Positions 45,821 through 53,645 of a stretch of DNA of 54,160 bases are shown one piece after another. The position numbers and the translations under genes were made by a program. Numbering within the stretch: the first letter of the stretch is position 1; each line of letters opens with the position of its first letter. Below the pieces are notes generated by a model. That model made no database searches, had not been told where the DNA came from, and worked only from the letters and a program-made list of their open reading frames with translations. Source of the stretch: a virus; the IMG/VR virus record IMGVR_UViG_3300032323_000448, positions 1 to 54,160 of that record. One strand, 5' to 3'.

Positions 45821-47356
45821 CTACTTTTTCAGAAAGTCCAGCGGGGACTTGATTTCAGGCGGCAGGTCTTTGGGCTTTGCAGACCGTGCGTGTTTGCGAA
45901 TGCCGTGCATCATGTCGTACAGCTTGTCCGATCCCGCCTTGGTAGAGCCGTTGCCGATTGCAGCAACAACATCCGCAGGGAACACGAACTCACCATCAGC
46001 GAGCATGGCGGGAATGTCATCAGACTGCCCGTCTCCAGGGCCCGTTACCGCATCACCACGGCGAAAGTCCACTCGAGGCTTACCACCAGCGGCCATGAGA
46101 GGCGTAGCCATGCCACCAAGGGCGTAGCGGCCATACCGAGTGCCAGCGCCCATCAGGGGCGAGATAGCTCCACCAGAGGCGACAAACAGATTCTCATTCG
46201 GGTCAACCTTCTGGTCGCCACCAAAATTCAGAATCTGATCAATCGGGGATTCCGACCCGTAGTTAAAGTAAGGCTGCATGGAGGCTGTCTCAGTCCTTTT
46301 GTTATTGTCCGGCAAAACTTCAGAGTCCTCAACATCAAGGAACGGAGTTTGAACATCGGCCTTAGCAAAGAACGGCGCCAGAAAACTAGAGAACTCGGTC
46401 TCATCTTTGGGCTTGCCGATTCGGGCAACCAGATGCCGCAGTTCGTCCTCAGACACAGGAGGGGTCGCGTTAGAGCTAAGAAGGCCCAAAGCACCGGTTC
46501 TATAGGAGCCATACGGGTTTGCGGTGGGACGATTCTTCTCCAGCAGCGCATTCACAGCCGCCGGAGCAACCCTTTGAGCAATGTTCAGCGCCGCCAGCTT
46601 TTGCTCTAGGTCTTTTTCAGCCTGAAAGTTTTGCTGATCCGGCGCTGCCCGCAAGATGTCGGCAGAAGGAATATAATCAACGACATTAGATGAACTATCT
46701 ATTGTTACCTTACTTCCGTCATCATAAGTATAGGTAAATGTGCCATTCGGGTTTGCTGCATAAGCAGTCGCCCCAGCGTTTAGTGCTGCATCCTGTGAAG
46801 CATAGAACGGCGTATCCATGCTAACCGGCACGCCAAAGTCCTGCGGCGGGTACAGGGAGGGGTTAGCCGGCTCGCCAACAGCGGCCAGATAGTCGAAATC
46901 TTCTCCGTAGTTGGCCCCGTAGGGGTCGGGGTCGATGCTGCCAAGATAGTCATCCACCGCGGCGGTGCGGGCCTCTTTGATCCCAGCGCCGATACCGGTG
47001 AGCAGACCAGCCCTTAGCATGGCCTCCTCGTCCCCGCCGCTGGTTACCCCTTCCGCAACCACGTTGCCCACAATCTGACCCGCTACAGCGCTTCCTGTGG
47101 CCTCTGCGACCGCCTCTCCAACGCCGGCGGCAATAGACCCGCCCACGAATGATGTAGCCCCGCCTACAACCGCAGCTTTTAGGACATCGTCTGCATCACC
47201 GCCTTGAATAGCAGTCATGCCGCCAGCCACAATGCCGGTGCCAATCGCGGTAGCAACTGCGGTGCTGACGGTTCCAACGCCGATTGCGGTGGCAACGCCT
47301 GCGCCGATGGCGGCTGATGCGCCCGTGACTGCCAGAACTATTGGTACTGCTGGCAT
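45821..47356 (-). CDS. Virion protein with Gly-rich membrane-like N terminus (511 aa)
   Basis: The first 120 residues are Ala/Gly/Val-rich and hydrophobic (VLAVTGASAAIGAGVATAIG ...), able to insert into or cross membranes. The middle is acidic and Asn-rich. The C-terminal 75 residues (ALGGMATPLMAAGGKP; GDGQSDDIPAMLADGEFVFP; AIGNGSTKAGSDKLYDMMHG) form a phage motif I have seen in marine and freshwater phage proteins near tail genes. Its GG motifs resemble those of the 1285-aa and KKGG-rich proteins. Likely an ejection or channel protein. Confidence 0.72.
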   Translation of the reverse strand: MPAVPIVLAVTGASAAIGAGVATAIGVGTVSTAVATAIGTGIVAGGMTAIQGGDADDVLKAAVVGGATSFVGGSIAAGVGEAVAEATGSAVAGQIVGNVVAEGVTSGGDEEAMLRAGLLTGIGAGIKEARTAAVDDYLGSIDPDPYGANYGEDFDYLAAVGEPANPSLYPPQDFGVPVSMDTPFYASQDAALNAGATAYAANPNGTFTYTYDDGSKVTIDSSSNVVDYIPSADILRAAPDQQNFQAEKDLEQKLAALNIAQRVAPAAVNALLEKNRPTANPYGSYRTGALGLLSSNATPPVSEDELRHLVARIGKPKDETEFSSFLAPFFAKADVQTPFLDVEDSEVLPDNNKRTETASMQPYFNYGSESPIDQILNFGGDQKVDPNENLFVASGGAISPLMGAGTRYGRYALGGMATPLMAAGGKPRVDFRRGDAVTGPGDGQSDDIPAMLADGEFVFPADVVAAIGNGSTKAGSDKLYDMMHGIRKHARSAKPKDLPPEIKSPLDFLKK

Positions 47357-47357
47357 T

Positions 47358-47765
47358 TTAGAACTCCATTATGTAAACATTGACAGACTTGCCTTCAATA
47401 ACGGCTTTTGTCTGTTTAACGGGCAAGCCGGTCATCCTTGCAAGACGCGCAAACCTATTATCTTCACTGTAGGTGTATGCGACTTTCACGCCGATGTTTT
47501 GCAGGTAGGCGGCTAGGTCAACAAAGTTCTGAGCCAGCTCTCGAGGGTTGGCCTCGGTGCTCAGGGTGTGAACTTCCACAACGCCTTCGCCGCGCACGAG
47601 CACGAGAAACAGCACGTTGCCTAGGTGAACCAGCTTGGCGCCGTCTTCTTGCACAAGCGAGGCGAGCTTTGCCAGAGCATCATCTGCCCGCTCTTCGGAG
47701 CCCAGTTCTTGCAGGAAGTACTCCCTAGCAATTCTGATGACCTCTTGCTGTTCTTGTTCGTCCAT
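47358..47765 (-). CDS. Conserved virion-region protein, possible GNAT-like fold (135 aa)
   Basis: Start at 47765 (MDEQEQQEVIRIAREYFLQE); the site upstream (GGTG) is weak. Strands (LGNVLFLVLVRGEGVVEVHT) are followed by a helix (PRELAQNFVDLAAYLQNIGV) and NRFARLARMTGLPVKQTKAV, which recalls GNAT acetyltransferase topology. No acetyl-CoA-binding loop is clear, so this is a guess. It lies between the 85-aa gene and the ejection gene. Confidence 0.65.
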   Translation of the reverse strand: MDEQEQQEVIRIAREYFLQELGSEERADDALAKLASLVQEDGAKLVHLGNVLFLVLVRGEGVVEVHTLSTEANPRELAQNFVDLAAYLQNIGVKVAYTYSEDNRFARLARMTGLPVKQTKAVIEGKSVNVYIMEF

Positions 47766-47769
47766 GGGG

Positions 47770-48027
47770 TTACACCGTTTGTCTTGGACTGACTGCGCCC
47801 ATGAAAGCCATGGCCCAGTCCATCCAGTTGTCAAAATTGTCCGTCATTGGGGTTGCCTCGTTAGAGAACACATCAATGGCGCGGATACCGTTGCCCCAGA
47901 TCTTCCAGTCCGTGGTAGGACCAGGGATCTCAAGCTGCTGGGGTGCGTACAGCTCGCACATGAGACTCGCCCACGAGTCAAACGTGTGATACCGAGGGTC
48001 ATAGACCAGTGCGGGATTAAGAGCCAC
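47770..48027 (-). CDS. Small tail-region protein (85 aa)
   Basis: MALNPALVYDPRYHTFDSWA, then LYAPQQLEIPGPTTDWKIWG and NFDNWMDWAMAFMGAVSPRQ. Trp/Pro-rich and globular, without a membrane helix. It starts 11 bases inside the gp10-like gene's end, so it is coupled to it. I have seen similar short proteins after tail-hub genes in podoviruses. Function unknown. Confidence 0.66.
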   Translation of the reverse strand: MALNPALVYDPRYHTFDSWASLMCELYAPQQLEIPGPTTDWKIWGNGIRAIDVFSNEATPMTDNFDNWMDWAMAFMGAVSPRQTV

Positions 48028-50257
48028 CGAAGCCCCTTACGTCGCCGAAGTCGGCACTGACGATCACGCGGCCCATCTGATAGTCGCCACCTTGCACATC
48101 CGAGCGGAACTTCAGGCGCAACTCTCGGCGCTGCTCGCGCAGGTCAATCTTGCCAGTACCGGGCAGGAAAACATACGGGCCCGTGGTCACATCCTCAACC
48201 TGGGCATACGGGCGACCGGTGATGTACAGCTCCATCTCCCCGATTTGCAGGAAGTCGGGCTCCAAGCGCTCCAGATCCAGCCAGTTGTTCTGACCCACCA
48301 TCCCAGGCTCGGACGGGCCGCCAGAGACCCAGCCCAAGTCATTGGTCTCAAAGTAAGACTCAATGGCGTTCTGGTTCTGGCCCCTGACCTCGTCCAGGCC
48401 GTACTCGTGCTGCCACAGGCTGATCAGCCCCGGCGTGGTGGTAAAGGACACCGCCACCCCCGAAATGGTCGCCACTGCGTTATTGGACATGGTCAGGATC
48501 ATGCCCCACAGCGTGGCAACGTTGATTGAGAAACCGGCTCCGGTTCCACCAATGCTCGCCGCCGTGGCGCTCAAGACATTTCCGACCACATACCCTACGC
48601 CAGCCGAGACAAGAGTGACCGCAGTCACAGCCCCGCCGGATACCGTGATGTTGGCAGTAGCTTGGAAGCCAGTGCCTCCAGTCAGGGGGACGTTGGTATA
48701 GGTGCCGTTTGTGTAGCCAGAGCCGCCAACCAAGGCGTTCAAGGTCTTGATGCCGCTGGTGGCGATCCCGACAATCCTCGTGTTTGCAGGAATGCCGTTT
48801 CCTGTGACCGTACAGTTGAAAACAACATCCCCGTCATACGTGTCGGCGTATAGAAGATCGCTGCCGTTGGTAAGGTCATAGGTGCCAGCGGTCAGAGGTT
48901 GTGCAGTGCTGACATCCCAGCCAGCATTGACCGGGTAGGCAAACACCTGGGAGAAGTATCCGGCAGAGCGTTGAGCGCCCAAGGCCTGACCAGCGTCATA
49001 CCAAGTGTTCTCGCGCACGTTGTAGACAATCGCATCCGTGCATTCGGTGGCATCCCCGCGGGGGTAGTACCACCAGATCTCGCCAAACCGCGGAACCTTT
49101 TGGGCCCAGACCTTCTGGCGCTGCTGATAGTTCAGGTTGTCAAAGAACCAGTTCTGGTTCATGGCGTTGGGGATCTCTTTGACCACGCCGTTGTACATCA
49201 TGAAGCGGTCAACACCACACCAGTAGTAGATGCCGTCATACTCAATCACAGACTGGCTGGACATGATTGAGGTCTGGCTCGAGATGATGTCGTAGCGCCA
49301 GAAGGTAGGAGCCGCAAAGTTCTGCGTTCCTGACACACCCAGACTCTGGGGGGCATAAGACACGCGGATCAGGCTGTCCAGGCTCCAAAACAGGCCGCTG
49401 GGGCTGTTAGAGCCGCCTCGCACGGGTAACCCCTGGACGATCTTGCCGGAGGCCACGTTGACCTCGTTAGCGTCCTCAGAGACCCAGTCCTGGGCATTGC
49501 CAGCAGAGCAGTTGCGGATCAGGCCGTTGTTGCCGTAGACAAAGACGTAGGGGTGCAAAACAACCACCCCACCGGAGACCGACACGTTGTTGTCGATGGT
49601 CAGGGTAGAAGCCCCGGTAATCGTTGCAGCAGCACTCAGGACAAAGGTGGTCGTGTTGGTTACCGAGGCAACCGTAGTGCCCACAGGAATGCCCGTGCCA
49701 GAAACCGACTGACCTGCGCCAATCTGCAAGGTGCTGGCGACCGTGACAGTGGTCGTGGAGTTCAGCGTGGCAGCAACGGTAAAGACGCCGATGGGAGCCA
49801 TAGAAGACCCCGCCACATCACCGATCAAAACCCGAGTGTTCACGGTGCTGTCGATCTGGCCCAAGTCCTGTCCAGGGTGGGCCACAAGAGTCGCAACGCC
49901 AGCCCCGCCAACATCGTAGAAGCCGTCAAACTGCCACAGGTTGTCAGGACTAGCGGTAAAGCCCGTCAGCGTGAAGTTGGAGACGCCAGAGCCGATCCCG
50001 TTGTTGTCCACGGAGATAGCTTGCAGGCCGTCAGAGTAGCCGCTGAAGATCTTGGTAAAGCCGTTCTGAGGGGTGACCCAGATGCCCCTAGAGGGGCCAT
50101 CGAGCTGGTCAGAGATCTGCCGGTATCCCCCCATCTTGCGAGGCCGACCACGCTGGAACCGCACCCATTGACCATCGTTGTAGAACAACTTGTCAAAAAC
50201 GGTGCCGTCGCGCTGGATTCCAGGCTTCGTATCAAGAGAGAAGACCTTAGAGGCCAT
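48017..50257 (-). CDS. Tail hub / packaged-DNA stabilisation protein, P22 gp10-like (746 aa)
   Basis: The N terminus LDTKPGIQRDGTVFDKLFYN, then WVRFQRGRPRKMGGYRQISD is the usual start of gp10-type tail hub proteins. It has a propeller-like body with WRYDIISSQTSIMSSQSVIE and WWYYPRGDATECTDAIVYN. About residues 495-590 carry Gly-rich GGSGYTNGTYTNVPLTGG-type repeats, an inserted adhesive-like domain. The end is LRLKFRSDVQGGDYQMGRVI. In P22 gp10 plugs the portal channel. The repeats are an addition to the core. Confidence 0.78.
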   Translation of the reverse strand: MASKVFSLDTKPGIQRDGTVFDKLFYNDGQWVRFQRGRPRKMGGYRQISDQLDGPSRGIWVTPQNGFTKIFSGYSDGLQAISVDNNGIGSGVSNFTLTGFTASPDNLWQFDGFYDVGGAGVATLVAHPGQDLGQIDSTVNTRVLIGDVAGSSMAPIGVFTVAATLNSTTTVTVASTLQIGAGQSVSGTGIPVGTTVASVTNTTTFVLSAAATITGASTLTIDNNVSVSGGVVVLHPYVFVYGNNGLIRNCSAGNAQDWVSEDANEVNVASGKIVQGLPVRGGSNSPSGLFWSLDSLIRVSYAPQSLGVSGTQNFAAPTFWRYDIISSQTSIMSSQSVIEYDGIYYWCGVDRFMMYNGVVKEIPNAMNQNWFFDNLNYQQRQKVWAQKVPRFGEIWWYYPRGDATECTDAIVYNVRENTWYDAGQALGAQRSAGYFSQVFAYPVNAGWDVSTAQPLTAGTYDLTNGSDLLYADTYDGDVVFNCTVTGNGIPANTRIVGIATSGIKTLNALVGGSGYTNGTYTNVPLTGGTGFQATANITVSGGAVTAVTLVSAGVGYVVGNVLSATAASIGGTGAGFSINVATLWGMILTMSNNAVATISGVAVSFTTTPGLISLWQHEYGLDEVRGQNQNAIESYFETNDLGWVSGGPSEPGMVGQNNWLDLERLEPDFLQIGEMELYITGRPYAQVEDVTTGPYVFLPGTGKIDLREQRRELRLKFRSDVQGGDYQMGRVIVSADFGDVRGFGGS

Positions 50258-51501
50258 TAGAACGTGCCCCCAAGAACACCACCAGTGAAGGTTCCGGTGC
50301 CGTTGATCGTCAAGCCAGTCGAAAGAAGAGCAAACCGGTTCACGCCTAGGATGGAGATGTCAAACTGCCCAGCGCCAGCACGATACACACCGGTGGTCGG
50401 CTCAGAGCCAAAGTTCAAGGCCGGAGATCCAACCGAGCCGTTTACCAAGCTAATCGTAGAAGAGCCGGCAAGAATGGTGTTTGCGTTGACCAGATTGACC
50501 GAGTCGCAGATCAGGGTAGCTTGCTGGCCCGCAGGGATCGTGGCCGTAGAGGCTCCAGACACCCCGGTGGACAACGTGATCGTGTAGTTGTTGACCGTTC
50601 CATCCGTGGCGTTTTGGATGTAGTAGACCTGAACAGTCTCAGGAACAACCACCGTCACGTTGCCAGAGAGCGTGCCCGTGAACTTCATGATCACGTTGGA
50701 CGCCTCGCTGCTGGTGAGCGTGTAGGTGCCGCTGACAACCGGGTAGGTCAACTGCGTGAAGTTGAACTGGGTCGTGCGGCCCAGGCCCACGGAGTAGAAG
50801 GCGCTTCCCGAGCACACGATCATGCAAGAGTCGCCGGCTTGCAAAGCAACCGTTGTGGAGCCGTTAAAAAGCTCACCTCCGGTCGTGGAGACGGTCAGAG
50901 TACCGCTGCCAGAGTTACGCAAGAACATGAACCAGTTGTTGCCTAGAGTGGCAGCAGAGTTCAGAGTCAGGGTTCCAGCGCCGCCGGTCCATACATAGGT
51001 CTGAGCGCGGAAGGCGACTGTGGCAGAAGTGTTGGAGGAGAACGTAGTGACCGGATGGCTTGCGTTGAGCGTGTTGCTCACAGCCAAGAGGCCGTACCCA
51101 GCCAGGGTTGCAGCATCGACGTTGCTCGTGCCAACACCAAACGCAATCAGTCCCCAGGTTCCATAAACATCAGGATTGGTTCTGATGTAGATGTACTTGG
51201 CCTCACCCGGTGCAATCGTGACGATGGCGCCATTGTCATCAAACGTGCGAACAGCAAACGAGTTAGAGCCGACGTTACGGATCAGGGCATCGTTACCGAC
51301 GGAAGTCTGGTTCGCCGGCGGCATCCACAGCTCAAGGCTTGCGGCGGTCGCGGTGACATCCATGATCCGCGCAGCGTAGTCATCCGTAGCGTTGCCGTTG
51401 ATCGGCCACTGAAGCTGCGTGTTTGCGGACAGCGTGACCGCACGATAAGAAACGTCCGTCGGCTGAATGACGTTTCCGGTGAATGGGCTGTTGTAGCTCA
51501 T
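50257..51501 (-). CDS. Tail fibre protein (414 aa)
   Basis: Strand-rich, Thr/Ser/Gly-rich sequence. The N terminus MSYNSPFTGNVIQPTDVSYR serves as a likely attachment region. IAPGEAKYIYIRTNPDVYGT and VVPETVQVYYIQNATDGTVN are followed by a C-terminal FGSEPTTGVYRAGAGQFDIS and GTGTFTGGVLGGTF. The end resembles the 865-aa fibre's GGISGGTF. It lies between the tail-hub gene and the adaptor gene, unlike the fibre cluster at the left end. Confidence 0.75.
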   Translation of the reverse strand: MSYNSPFTGNVIQPTDVSYRAVTLSANTQLQWPINGNATDDYAARIMDVTATAASLELWMPPANQTSVGNDALIRNVGSNSFAVRTFDDNGAIVTIAPGEAKYIYIRTNPDVYGTWGLIAFGVGTSNVDAATLAGYGLLAVSNTLNASHPVTTFSSNTSATVAFRAQTYVWTGGAGTLTLNSAATLGNNWFMFLRNSGSGTLTVSTTGGELFNGSTTVALQAGDSCMIVCSGSAFYSVGLGRTTQFNFTQLTYPVVSGTYTLTSSEASNVIMKFTGTLSGNVTVVVPETVQVYYIQNATDGTVNNYTITLSTGVSGASTATIPAGQQATLICDSVNLVNANTILAGSSTISLVNGSVGSPALNFGSEPTTGVYRAGAGQFDISILGVNRFALLSTGLTINGTGTFTGGVLGGTF

Positions 51502-51512
51502 CTGGTGATCCT

Positions 51513-52154
51513 TTAACTATCGACCGCAATCGCTTGGCGGTCAGCCACGCGCAGTTTGTCCTCGGCAGTCAGAACCTGCATGGCTTGCTGGTACATGGCC
51601 TGCCACAGTTGAACGCGGCTATCGTTCTTCAAGAAGGGCATCGCTTGCAGCAGCGATCCGTATAGGAGGGCTTGCGGGGCGTATTGGGTGAACCAGTTGG
51701 TCTGGTTGCTCGAGTCCAGAGGCTGCACGCGCTCGTAGTACAGGACTTCAAAGTTGTAGGCGACATCAGGCGTCGGAGCTACCAGCCAATGGGTGAAGTC
51801 GTAGTCGGTGTAGAACTTGGGCACATCCGTGTTGGTCGGATCGGGCCAGTACTCACGCAGGTACTCGTAGCGGCGCAGCAAGACGGGCTGGCGCTTGCCA
51901 TCGACCGTGATGTTCATGGAGACAGTCTTGCGCCACCGGGCCGGCTTGTTGATCACCGGATCGTCAGCCGTCATCTGGCTGGTCTGGACAGTCAGGTTGC
52001 CAAGGAACTTGATCTGGCTGGCGATGATCTGCTCGGCCAACATCACGAAGGTGGGGATCTTCTCCAGAGTGGCAATGTCCGTGCGCTCCAGATACGTCGC
52101 AACGTCAGCCACTAGCGAGTCATACGTCATTACGGCGGCTGTCGTCATCACCAC
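51513..52154 (-). CDS. Head-tail adaptor protein (213 aa)
   Basis: MTYDSLVADVATYLERTDIA, then IPTFVMLAEQIIASQIKFLG, a beta part (RKTVSMNITVDGKRQPVLLR) and AMPFLKNDSRVQLWQAMYQQ. The order helix, LAE, ring strands, helix is that of phage adaptors (P22 gp4/HK97 gp6 type). It should sit between portal and tail hub. The gene uses an upstream ATG in MVMTTAAVMTYDS; the start at the later Met is possible. Confidence 0.78.
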   Translation of the reverse strand: MVMTTAAVMTYDSLVADVATYLERTDIATLEKIPTFVMLAEQIIASQIKFLGNLTVQTSQMTADDPVINKPARWRKTVSMNITVDGKRQPVLLRRYEYLREYWPDPTNTDVPKFYTDYDFTHWLVAPTPDVAYNFEVLYYERVQPLDSSNQTNWFTQYAPQALLYGSLLQAMPFLKNDSRVQLWQAMYQQAMQVLTAEDKLRVADRQAIAVDS

Positions 52155-52540
52155 ACCTTTTTCTTGATTGAGTCAGGCTGTGGAACAAACTGCTTGCCTT
52201 GGCGCGTTCCCTCTCGTTTTGCACGGGTTGTCGCCCCATACTCGGCGGGAGTTAACTTTTCGCGGGCCTGTTTTGGCAGATACCGTTCCCCAGTCGCCTC
52301 TTTACCCTGAGTGGACGGCTTCCCGGATCGGGTACCCCAATCTTCCCGCGTCCACTTGCTTAATGAATTATCCGCCTTTTTAGGCCCCTTGTAACCCCCT
52401 CCGCTGCTCTTGTACTTCTGGGTGGCAAGCTGGGCTTTACGGGCGCTCCACTGCCCCGGAGAGCCTCCTTTGCCCGAGGCCTTTACCTGGGACACAATCC
52501 GCTTCCACTTGGCCGGATTGGTCTTTGTGGCTGTACTCAT
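52148..52540 (-). CDS. DUF5872-type basic phage protein (130 aa)
   Basis: NPAKWKRIVSQVKASGKGGS, then GQWSARKAQLATQKYKSSGG and SLSKWTREDWGTRSGKPSTQ match the DUF5872 pattern as I know it. The C terminus is SIKKKVW. Very basic and probably partly disordered. It overlaps the adaptor start by 7 bases. Role unknown; packaged in virions is one possibility. Confidence 0.78.
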   Translation of the reverse strand: MSTATKTNPAKWKRIVSQVKASGKGGSPGQWSARKAQLATQKYKSSGGGYKGPKKADNSLSKWTREDWGTRSGKPSTQGKEATGERYLPKQAREKLTPAEYGATTRAKREGTRQGKQFVPQPDSIKKKVW

Positions 52541-52548
52541 AACGCCTC

Positions 52549-53151
52549 CTATGCCGTCAGAACTTCTTGAGCATGGCGGATGTGCGCGATCCGGTCATCC
52601 AAACCTATGGTGCCGCCGTTGATCTTCTTAGTCATGGCGATGTAGTCTTTAGCATCAGCCTCTTTGTTAAGCTGGCGCTTGTTCCAGTACCACCCAGCCG
52701 TGAGAGCTGCGTATTTGGGGACTAGGACATAGTCCGGGGAGTGGACAAAGTCCATCCCTAAAGCGTCTCCAGCTAGGGTGTAGTTGTCCTTGCCGGTGAG
52801 CTGGATCAGCCCCCGCCCGTGGTACAGCCAGCCGTCCCCGGTTTCCTCGGTGCCGTTGCCCATACGCCCGCCATAGACCCGATTGGCGATCTTCTCGGGG
52901 TTTCGGTGGTAGGGCTGGGCGGCCTCGAGCGTCGGGAAGCGGCTGGGCCAAGTCTTCATCAGCGCTTCGGCGGAGTAGTTGAGGTTCTCTTCCAGAGTCC
53001 GAAAGTTGGCAGACTCATGAGCGCATTGACCAATGAACGCAGCCTGACGGCTAGGAGTGTTGATTTCATAGCGGTGAAAGACTTCCTCCAGCGGTTCAAC
53101 CCACTGGACATCAATCTTGAGTTTGGCAAGGGTGTTGGCGAGGCTCATCAT
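52549..53151 (-). CDS. Endolysin, glycoside hydrolase family 19 (200 aa)
   Basis: GQCAHESANFRTLEENLNYS holds the catalytic Glu (E46) and the second acid (E54/E55). YGGRMGNGTEETGDGWLYHG, then RGLIQLTGKDNYTLAGDALG are the GH19 chitinase/lysozyme signatures. No signal peptide, so release depends on the holin next to it. The start is the double ATG at 53151/53148; no clear ribosome site is present. Confidence 0.9.
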   Translation of the reverse strand: MMSLANTLAKLKIDVQWVEPLEEVFHRYEINTPSRQAAFIGQCAHESANFRTLEENLNYSAEALMKTWPSRFPTLEAAQPYHRNPEKIANRVYGGRMGNGTEETGDGWLYHGRGLIQLTGKDNYTLAGDALGMDFVHSPDYVLVPKYAALTAGWYWNKRQLNKEADAKDYIAMTKKINGGTIGLDDRIAHIRHAQEVLTA

Positions 53152-53645
53152 TTAACTGCGGGTGCTTTAGAGAGAAGGTCAGTTTTAGCCTGAGAGCCAG
53201 CGCTAGAACCAAAATAATACGCAATGATGCCAGTCCAGGCGGTGCCAAGGGAACCGAGCATCATCAGGATAGGCGGGTTGTTGGAGTCCACTCGCCCAAG
53301 CAGCATCATTACGAGGATGCCGAAGAACCCGACGGTGACGATTGCAGCCAGAACCGGGGGAACGATGGAGCGGGTGGTGGCCTGCATCTCCCTGGCAGAC
53401 TTCCTGTCATCCACCGCCAGTTTCTCAAAGTTCAGACCCAGCTCGTTAGCCTGCTTCTGGAGGTCAATCTCAGCGATCTTGATCTGCGCGATCTGCTCGG
53501 AGGTCAGTTTGCCGCTGGAGATAAGGTCCTGAACCTTTTCAGGCTCCACTCCAATCGCTTTGGATACTGCGGAGACAGCCATACCCATCAAGGGCCCACC
53601 CATCGCAGTAGCGATAGTGGGGGCGATTTGTTTGAGCCATTCCAT
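53148..53645 (-). CDS. Holin, 3TM type (165 aa)
   Basis: Hydrophobic segments: a weak one at PTIATAMGGPLMGMAVSAVS (9-28) and two strong ones near the C terminus (SIVPPVLAAIVTVGFFGILV, then MMLGSLGTAWTGIIAYYFGS). A charged linker lies between (IAEIDLQKQANELGLNFEKL). This matches the GTA_holin_3TM group. It would let the GH19 endolysin reach the wall. It sits directly before the endolysin gene with a 4-base overlap. Confidence 0.8.
   Translation of the reverse strand: MEWLKQIAPTIATAMGGPLMGMAVSAVSKAIGVEPEKVQDLISSGKLTSEQIAQIKIAEIDLQKQANELGLNFEKLAVDDRKSAREMQATTRSIVPPVLAAIVTVGFFGILVMMLLGRVDSNNPPILMMLGSLGTAWTGIIAYYFGSSAGSQAKTDLLSKAPAVK

Noticed and set aside
47358-47765. Firm call of acetyltransferase
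   Set aside because: Fold order is suggestive, but no acetyl-CoA-binding loop could be identified.
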